A stretch of 64,000 bases of DNA. It comes from Cryptosporangium phraense (GTDB taxonomy: Bacteria > Actinomycetota > Actinomycetes > Mycobacteriales > Cryptosporangiaceae). Below, in pieces: positions 58,764 to 64,000 of the stretch (positions within the stretch are counted from its first letter, which is position 1; each line of letters begins with the position of its first letter). Location: NCBI RefSeq assembly GCF_006912135.1, contig NZ_VIRS01000014.1, positions 62,001-126,000 of the forward strand, in the 5' to 3' direction. A program made the position numbers and the translations under genes. The notes under the pieces are model-generated. The model was given only the letters and a program-made list of their open reading frames with translations. It was not told the DNA's origin and ran no database searches.

Positions 58764-60347
58764 ATGCGACCGTTGCGGTTCGTCGCGCTCTCCGCTGACG
58801 GGCAGGCCATGATTCTGACCGACGAGGTCGGGCGGATGCTTTCGCTCGCCATCGACGACCAGGTGATCGCCGCCGTTCAGCGAGAGCGATCCGGTACACC
58901 CGGTCAGCTATCGATGGATGTGGAGGCGACACTGACTCCGCGCGACATTCAGTCCAGGATCCGATCCGGCGAGTCGGCCGAGCACGTGGCCCGACTCGCG
59001 AACGTTCCGATGGAGAAGGTCCTGCGCTTCGCCGGGCCCGTGCTCCAGGAGCGGGCCGCGATGGCGCAGCTCGCTCGCCGTACCCGGCTGCGGGGCGCCG
59101 ACAGCGGTCAGACCCTGGCCGACGTCGTCGACGGGCGCCTCCGTGCGCACGGCGTCGACGTCGAGACCGTGGCCTGGGACAGCTACCGGCGCGACGACGG
59201 CGGCTGGCGCACGACCGCGACCTGGCCGTCCGGTAAGGCAACCGCGCACGCGATCTGGGACCTCGACCGGAGCCGGTCGATGGTCACCCCGGTCGACGAG
59301 ATGGCGAACTTCCTGTCCGGCGAGCAGGATCTGCTGATCGCGCCGGACGAGCAGATGTTGCCGTTCGGCATCCGGGCCGGTCAGCTGCCCGACGACGCCG
59401 ACCCGAAGGAAGGCCCGGTCGTTCCGGCGCTCTCGATGCTGCGCAGGCGCGACGAGCGCCGTCGGGACGAGCCCGCGGCGGCGGCCGCGGCCGCGGAGGC
59501 GGCGGCCGCGTCGGCACCGGCTCGGGAGGTACCCCGGGAGCTCCCGCGCGAGGGCCGCGGCGACCTGCGCCAGGCTGCCCGAGACAGTGGCCGTGGCCGC
59601 GCGCTCGACCCCCGCTTCGACGATCTCCGCGCTCCGCGCCGCCCGGACGTCCACCCCGGACTGTCGGCGCCCGGCCTACCGGCACCCGGCGAGCAGGCCC
59701 CCGGTGGGGCTCGCCCCGGCGCCCCGGCCGGACCTGGCGTGCCGGGTCCGGGTACGCCCGGGCCTGGTCTGCCCGCGGCCGGTCTCTCGGCCCCGGCGAT
59801 GCCGGGCACGCCCGCGGCCGGAGCGCCGAACCCGCCGGGCGTCGGTTCGCCCGGTCCGGCCGGTCGGCCGGGGCTCGCTGGGCCCGTGAACCGGCCCGGC
59901 GTTCCGAACCGGCCCGGTATCCCCGGGACGGGGCTGCCTCCGGCTGCTGCCCCCGGTGCGCCGGATCAGAGCGAAGGCACCGCTCCGGCGGCGTCCGGAC
60001 GGGACGGTCTGCGCGGTGCGGGCTGGCTCGACGATCCCCGCCCGGCGAGCGGGGCGCGCCCGGACGAGGTCCGTCGCCCGGACCCGTGGGGCGACGACCC
60101 CCGACGTCCGGCCGGCCGTCGCGGTGACGTGCCCGCCGAGGCGGCGCCGACCAGCGGCGGTGGCAGCGGCATCACCGGGCGCAGCGACTGGCGGGAGCGA
60201 CTCGACCCGACCGGCGTCGGCACCCCGCCGACCGGCCAGTCCGGCCGTCCGGAGCCGCCCAAGTCCGGCAGCGGCCGGGGCCGCAAAGCCGATCTCCCGA
60301 GCTGGGACGACATATTGTTCGGCAGCGGAGCCCGTAGAGGCTCCTGA
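58764..60347 (+). CDS. sepH: Septation protein SepH
   Basis: A 527-aa protein of the SepH family (DUF3071), which binds FtsZ and helps Z-ring assembly in actinobacteria. The N-terminal domain (residues 1-100) begins MRPLRFVALSADG and includes the HTH-like TPRDIQSRIRSGESAEHVARL; a conserved part runs to about 240. The long middle (about 280-470) is disordered, with Pro-Gly-Ala collagen-like stretches. The C-terminal LPSWDDILFGS motif is conserved in the family. GAGGGAGG precedes the ATG. A terminator follows at once. Confidence 0.95.
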   Translation: MRPLRFVALSADGQAMILTDEVGRMLSLAIDDQVIAAVQRERSGTPGQLSMDVEATLTPRDIQSRIRSGESAEHVARLANVPMEKVLRFAGPVLQERAAMAQLARRTRLRGADSGQTLADVVDGRLRAHGVDVETVAWDSYRRDDGGWRTTATWPSGKATAHAIWDLDRSRSMVTPVDEMANFLSGEQDLLIAPDEQMLPFGIRAGQLPDDADPKEGPVVPALSMLRRRDERRRDEPAAAAAAAEAAAASAPAREVPRELPREGRGDLRQAARDSGRGRALDPRFDDLRAPRRPDVHPGLSAPGLPAPGEQAPGGARPGAPAGPGVPGPGTPGPGLPAAGLSAPAMPGTPAAGAPNPPGVGSPGPAGRPGLAGPVNRPGVPNRPGIPGTGLPPAAAPGAPDQSEGTAPAASGRDGLRGAGWLDDPRPASGARPDEVRRPDPWGDDPRRPAGRRGDVPAEAAPTSGGGSGITGRSDWRERLDPTGVGTPPTGQSGRPEPPKSGSGRGRKADLPSWDDILFGSGARRGS

Positions 60348-60353
60348 ACTCCG

Positions 60354-60385
60354 GAAGGCCCGCGCGAAGCGCGGGCCTTCTTGTT
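60354..60385. terminator. Bidirectional terminator between sepH and a thioesterase gene
   Basis: GAAGGCCCGCGC (60354-60365) pairs perfectly with GCGCGGGCCTTC (60369-60380) around a GAA loop, then TTGTT. It separates convergent genes and can serve both. Confidence 0.9.
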
Positions 60386-61205
60386 ACTCCTCGTCCTCTT
60401 CCGGCTCGGGAGGGAGCGGGACTCGGGGGATGCGGGCGATCTGGCGGGACTGCGCGACCAGGCGGCCGGCCGAGTCGCGGATCGTGCAGTCCTCGTCGAA
60501 CCAGCCCGACGCGAGCACGCGCCCGCGCAGCTCGGCCCGGAGCCAGCCCGGCGCCGGCAACACCCGCAGATACGTCGTCATCTGCACGGTCGGCGCCCAG
60601 CCGTAGCGCCCGAGCGTGAACGTCACCGGCGGGAACGCGTCGGCGGCCAGGAGGCATACCAGCGGGTCGGGATCGCGCCCGTCGACCATCCTCGCCCACC
60701 CCCGCAGCGCCATGCTCCCGTCCGGCCGCCCGCGCACCACGTTCGCGAACTCCGGCGCCAGCCGGACGTCGACGTGGTCCATCAGCGCGAGGTTCGTGTC
60801 GGGCAGGACGTCCGACCGGATCCGGGTGCACTGGTCGGGCGACGGCAGCTCGATCGGCGGCGCGAGGTCGAGATCGGGGTTGTTGGAGTCGAGCGTGCTG
60901 GTCACCACCGACGACACGAGCACCGGTTGGCCGTCCTGGATCAGCGTCGCCCGGCTGGTACCGACCGTCTTGCCGGTACGCAGGCGCTCGACGACGATCT
61001 CCGCCTCACCGGCGTGCGGGGCGGTCAGGAAATCCGTCGTCACGGCCACCGGGTGCGGGTGACCCTCGGCCGCGAGAACCGCTCTCACCACGGGAAGCTG
61101 CAGGTAACCCCCGTTGAGCGAAGAACCGATCGCCCAACCGCCGTCGATGAGTGTTGCGTACCGATCAGGCCCGGTCTCCCGGATCTCGGTATGAATCTCC
61201 AGCAC
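60384..61205 (-). CDS. Acyl-CoA thioesterase family protein
   Basis: A 273-aa protein with two hot-dog-fold parts, of the TesB-like/4HBT_3 group. The first half has GGWAIGSSLNGGYLQLPVVRA and TTDFLTAPHAGEAEIVVE; the second half has TVQMTTYLRV and ASGWFDEDCTIRDSAGRLVAQS. The sequence pattern matches acyl-CoA thioesterases that hydrolyse medium or long acyl-CoA. GTG at 61205 follows GGGGG. It is divergent from the aldo/keto reductase. Confidence 0.9.
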   Translation of the reverse strand: MLEIHTEIRETGPDRYATLIDGGWAIGSSLNGGYLQLPVVRAVLAAEGHPHPVAVTTDFLTAPHAGEAEIVVERLRTGKTVGTSRATLIQDGQPVLVSSVVTSTLDSNNPDLDLAPPIELPSPDQCTRIRSDVLPDTNLALMDHVDVRLAPEFANVVRGRPDGSMALRGWARMVDGRDPDPLVCLLAADAFPPVTFTLGRYGWAPTVQMTTYLRVLPAPGWLRAELRGRVLASGWFDEDCTIRDSAGRLVAQSRQIARIPRVPLPPEPEEDEE

Positions 61206-61308
61206 GACCCCCACCCTGCCAGAGTTCGGCACCGCCGTTGTGGAAAGGCGGGTCCGCCGCCCGTGTGAAAGGTTTGGTGAGGCAACGAATCCGGTACTGG
61301 AGGTCAGC

Positions 61309-62301
61309 ATGCAGTACGTCCGCCTGGGTCGGTCCGGCCTGCGCGTCAGCCGCATCTGTCTCGGCACGATGAACTTCGGGCCCGAGACGTCTGAACAGGA
61401 CAGCCACCGGATCATGGACACCGCCCATGACCACGGGATCAACTTCTTCGACACCGCGAACGTCTACGGCCGCCAGCAGGGCGAGGGCGTCACCGAGAAG
61501 ATCATCGGCAACTGGTTCGCCTCCGGCGGGGCCCGGCGCGAACGTACGGTGCTCGCCACCAAGCTCTACGGCGCGATGGGCGAGTGGCCCAACCAGGGAA
61601 AGCTGTCGGCGCTCAACATCCGGCGCGCCTGCGACGAGTCGCTCCGACGGCTCCAGACCGACTACATCGACCTGTACCAGATGCACCACGTCGACCGGGA
61701 CACGCCCTGGGACGAGATCTGGGAGGCGATGGACGTCCTTCGTCAGCAGGGCAAGATCCTCTACGTCGGGTCGAGCAACTTCGCCGGCTGGCACCTCGTG
61801 CAGGCGCAGGAAGCGGCCAAGTCCCGGCACTTCCTCGGGCTGGTCAGCGAGCAGTCGTACTACAACCTGATGAACCGCTGGATCGAGCTCGAGGTGCTGC
61901 CGGCCGCGCGCGAGTACGGCATCGGCGTGATCCCGTGGTCGCCGCTGGAGGGCGGCCTGCTCTCCGGGGCCTTGCGCAAGCAGCGCGAGGGCACCGGCTC
62001 CCGGAGCAACTCGGGGCGCTCGGCCGCCGGGCTGGAGAAGAACCGGACGGCGATCGAGGCCTACGAGAAGCTCTGCGCCGACCTCGGGCACGACCCGGCC
62101 GAGGTCGGGCTGGCCTGGCTGCTGGCCCAGGACGGCGTCACCGCGCCGATCGTCGGCCCGCGCACCGGCGAGCAGTTCGACAGCGCGCTGCGCGCGCTCG
62201 ACCTCACGCTCGAGGAGAGCACGCTCACCGCGCTCGACGACCTGTTCCCGGCCCCGTTCCCCAACCCGGGTAAGCCGGCCCCGGAGGCCTACGCCTGGTG
62301 A
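61309..62301 (+). CDS. Aldo/keto reductase
   Basis: A 330-aa (beta/alpha)8 NADPH oxidoreductase. The tetrad is Asp48 (FFDTANVYG), Tyr53, Lys85 (LATKLYG) and His126 (QMHHVD). It is of the Kv-beta/YajO-like subgroup (IPWSPLEGGLLSG). GGAGG precedes the ATG by 6 bp. The substrate is unknown. The last 13 bp overlap thpR. Confidence 0.95.
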   Translation: MQYVRLGRSGLRVSRICLGTMNFGPETSEQDSHRIMDTAHDHGINFFDTANVYGRQQGEGVTEKIIGNWFASGGARRERTVLATKLYGAMGEWPNQGKLSALNIRRACDESLRRLQTDYIDLYQMHHVDRDTPWDEIWEAMDVLRQQGKILYVGSSNFAGWHLVQAQEAAKSRHFLGLVSEQSYYNLMNRWIELEVLPAAREYGIGVIPWSPLEGGLLSGALRKQREGTGSRSNSGRSAAGLEKNRTAIEAYEKLCADLGHDPAEVGLAWLLAQDGVTAPIVGPRTGEQFDSALRALDLTLEESTLTALDDLFPAPFPNPGKPAPEAYAW

Positions 62302-62816
62302 ACCACCCACGAGTCGAGTGACTCGTAGCGGACCCCCTGGGCCCCGGTCGTGCTGCTCATCAGGTGGTAGCGGTCGGCGGCCCAGGTCGGTCCGCGGTAG
62401 GTCCGCAGGCGGTCGACGTCCTCGCGGAGCTCGTCCCTGGTGATCCGCGCCCGCGGCCGGGCCAGCGTCAGATGCGGCTGGTACGGACGCGGCTCGGCCT
62501 CGACCCCGAGATGCCGACGCAGCACCTCCGCGTTGTGGGCCAGCGCTCCCACGTCACCCGCGACGCCGGCCCAGAGCACCCGCTCGCCGAAGCGTCCGGC
62601 CCCGGCCAGCGCGAGCGGGCCACTCCGCGCGTCCCCGGCCGCGGCCGCGAGCCGGCCGAACACCGGCTCCGACACCTCGCCCAGGAACACCAGCGTCAGG
62701 TGCCAGCGCTCGGGCGGTTCGAGCACCCCCGCGCGCACCACGTGCAGGCCGTCGATCGCCTCGCGCAGATGGTCGACGGCTTCCGGCGGCGGCAACACCG
62801 CGACGAACAGACGCAC
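62289..62816 (-). CDS. thpR: RNA 2',3'-cyclic phosphodiesterase
   Basis: A 175-aa 2H phosphoesterase. Two HxTx motifs are clear: HLTL at His39 and HLTL at His115, with the N-terminal MRLFVAVLPP. It hydrolyses 2',3'-cyclic phosphates and can ligate tRNA halves in vitro. It is complete and divergent from the MarR gene. Confidence 0.94.
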   Translation of the reverse strand: MRLFVAVLPPPEAVDHLREAIDGLHVVRAGVLEPPERWHLTLVFLGEVSEPVFGRLAAAAGDARSGPLALAGAGRFGERVLWAGVAGDVGALAHNAEVLRRHLGVEAEPRPYQPHLTLARPRARITRDELREDVDRLRTYRGPTWAADRYHLMSSTTGAQGVRYESLDSWVVHQA

Positions 62817-62861
62817 GCCACACAGTTTCTCACTGGCGGAATGCCGCGAATCGCGAGATCG

Positions 62862-62874
62862 TTACCAGAGGTAA
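62862..62874. promoter_or_regulatory. Palindrome TTACC-AGA-GGTAA, likely MarR operator
   Basis: A perfect 5-3-5 inverted repeat in the 96-bp gap between thpR and the MarR gene, 39 bp before the MarR start. Autoregulation by the MarR protein of itself and the coupled MFS gene is likely. Confidence 0.55.
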
Positions 62875-62912
62875 TGAGTTGAGCGGCACAACTGAGGAGG
62901 CCCCGAGCGGGC

Positions 62913-63338
62913 ATGCTCCATTACGAAGACCTCGCGGCGGACGTCCGGTCCACGACCGGTCGCTTCTTCCGTCGCCTACGGGCCGAGCGCCCCGCGCACG
63001 GCCTGACCATGACCCAGATCTCCGCGCTGTTCTCGATCTCGAAGGCCGAGGGCGGCCTGACCCCCCGGCAATTGGCCGAGATCGAGCGCGTTCAACCCCC
63101 GGCCGCCACCCGCACGGTCGCCGCCCTCGAGGACCGCGGGCTGATCCGCCGGGCCCCGCACCCCACCGACGGACGCCAGATCGTCCTGTCGACGACCCCG
63201 GCCGGCGACGCGCTGATCGTCGCCGACCGGCAGGCCCGCGAGGCCTGGCTGGCCGCGCGCCTGGCCGAGCTCGACGAGTCCGACCGGGAGGTCCTGCGCG
63301 CCGCGGTGACGATCCTCGACCGGCTGGCCCGCGCATGA
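62913..63338 (+). CDS. MarR family transcriptional regulator
   Basis: A 141-aa winged-helix protein. The DNA-binding part includes GLTPRQLAEIERVQPPAATRTVAALEDRGLIRRAPHPTDGR, the MarR wing with its basic tip, and dimerisation helices at both ends. It overlaps the MFS gene downstream (ATGA), a classic repressor-exporter pair. The ligand is unknown, probably a phenolic or toxic compound exported by the MFS protein. Confidence 0.94.
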   Translation: MLHYEDLAADVRSTTGRFFRRLRAERPAHGLTMTQISALFSISKAEGGLTPRQLAEIERVQPPAATRTVAALEDRGLIRRAPHPTDGRQIVLSTTPAGDALIVADRQAREAWLAARLAELDESDREVLRAAVTILDRLARA

Positions 63339-64000
63339 GCCCGGCCCTCCGGACGATGGTCTCGTCGCTGCGCGTCCGTAACTACCGCCTGTTCGCCGGC
63401 GGCCAGATCATCTCGCTGACCGGCACCTGGATGCAGACGACGGCCCAGGACTGGCTCGTCCTCGACCTCTCCCACAACTCCGGCACCGCGCTCGGCGTGA
63501 TCACCGCGCTCCAGTTCACCCCGGTGCTCCTGCTGACGCTCTGGGCCGGCGCGCTGGCCGACCGGCTCGACAAGCGCAAGGTGCTGCTCGCGACCCAGCT
63601 CGCGTCGATGCTGCTCGCGCTGGGCATGGGTGCGCTCGTCGTCACCGGTAGCGCCCAGCTCTGGAACGTCTACGTGTTCGCGCTGCTGCTCGGCACCGTC
63701 AACGCGTTCGACACCCCGGTCCGGCAGTCGTTCATCTCCGAAATGGTCGGACCGGACCGCCTGCCGAACGCGGTCTCGCTGAACTCGGCGACGTTCAACT
63801 CGGCCCGTCTGCTCGGCCCCGCGGTCGGTGGTCTGGTGATCGCCGCGGTCGGCGTCGGACCGGCGTTCCTGATCAACGGCGCCACCTACGTGGCGGTGCT
63901 GGTCGGCCTGCTCGCGATGCGCTCGTCCGAACTGATCACCGCGACCCAGGTGGCGCGGGCCCGCGGCGGGGTCATGGAAGGCCTCCGTTTCGTCCGCGGC
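63335..64000 (+). CDS. MFS transporter (truncated by window end)
   Basis: The frame starts ATGA-coupled to the MarR gene and is open to the end of the window. The visible 222 residues hold about six helices with LADRLDKRKVLLATQL in the 2-3 loop and FDTPVRQSFISEMVG, typical of the MFS_3/EntS-like exporter group. It is most likely the target of the MarR regulator. Confidence 0.92.
   Translation, partial: MSPALRTMVSSLRVRNYRLFAGGQIISLTGTWMQTTAQDWLVLDLSHNSGTALGVITALQFTPVLLLTLWAGALADRLDKRKVLLATQLASMLLALGMGALVVTGSAQLWNVYVFALLLGTVNAFDTPVRQSFISEMVGPDRLPNAVSLNSATFNSARLLGPAVGGLVIAAVGVGPAFLINGATYVAVLVGLLAMRSSELITATQVARARGGVMEGLRFVRG

Overview
The window is very GC-rich and densely coded, with many GTG starts, 4-bp ATGA/GTGA overlaps and third-position GC bias. 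This points to a high-GC actinomycete. SepH, Spo0M, DUF3027, DUF2771, DUF3068, a bacterial XPB helicase with its Helicase_C_3 partner, CIRCE-controlled groEL and futalosine-pathway menaquinone genes fit a filamentous or sporulating actinobacterium of the Micromonospora/Cryptosporangium/Frankia type. The genus is inference only.

Region 1 (about 600-11,950) is an accessory catabolic island. A tightly coupled plus-strand operon encodes a SnoaL-like protein, a fumarylacetoacetate-hydrolase-family enzyme, a Rid protein, a cupin, a Rieske oxygenase, a complete NitT/TauT-type ABC importer (two permeases, a Tat lipoprotein, an ATPase), an IPNS-like Fe(II) oxygenase, a second Rieske oxygenase and a two-domain VOC dioxygenase. 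A divergent pair (an alpha/beta hydrolase resembling meta-cleavage hydrolases and a small VOC protein) follows. The gene set reads as import, oxygenation or demethylation, ring cleavage and acylpyruvate hydrolysis. The substrate is unknown and no redox partner is encoded nearby.

Region 2 (11,950-16,520) holds a hydrolase-ABC ATPase fusion with its permease, then Spo0M. Region 3 (16,520-20,930) is housekeeping with clear regulation: a SAM-I riboswitch in front of threonine synthase, a strong terminator, a long leader before a cold-shock gene, and two CIRCE operators before a solitary groEL.

Region 4 (21,000-31,950) contains a polytopic membrane subtilase, glpD, a PfpI/DJ-1 protein, a DUF3068 membrane protein, a MocR regulator with repeated candidate boxes, XPB helicase and an L,D-transpeptidase. 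Region 5 (31,950-43,400) contains a 660-bp gene-free gap with strong hairpins, the XPB-associated Helicase_C_3 protein, an unusual Cys-repeat YidD, small unknown genes, a HAD phosphatase, a cold-shock-domain protein, and a minus-strand run of MFS, DUF2771, mqnB, mqnD and a large membrane protein.

Region 6 (43,500-48,670) is a coupled three-gene operon: a DUF3027 zinc protein, a sacsin/Hsp90-like GHKL ATPase and a membrane-anchored beta-propeller. Region 7 (48,660-64,000) has a ParB-like small protein, photolyase, aldose epimerase, UdgX-type uracil-DNA glycosylase, tandem quinone oxidoreductases, an MFS-pdxH pair, citrate synthase 2, serC, sepH, a thioesterase, an aldo/keto reductase, thpR and a MarR-MFS pair cut by the window end.

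No tRNA, rRNA, CRISPR array, insertion sequence or phage gene was seen. The main candidates for new biology are the catabolic island, the DUF3027-GHKL-propeller operon, the dispersed hairpin element at 20,947 and 32,004, the riboswitch/Shine-Dalgarno overlap at thrC, and the Cys-repeat YidD.
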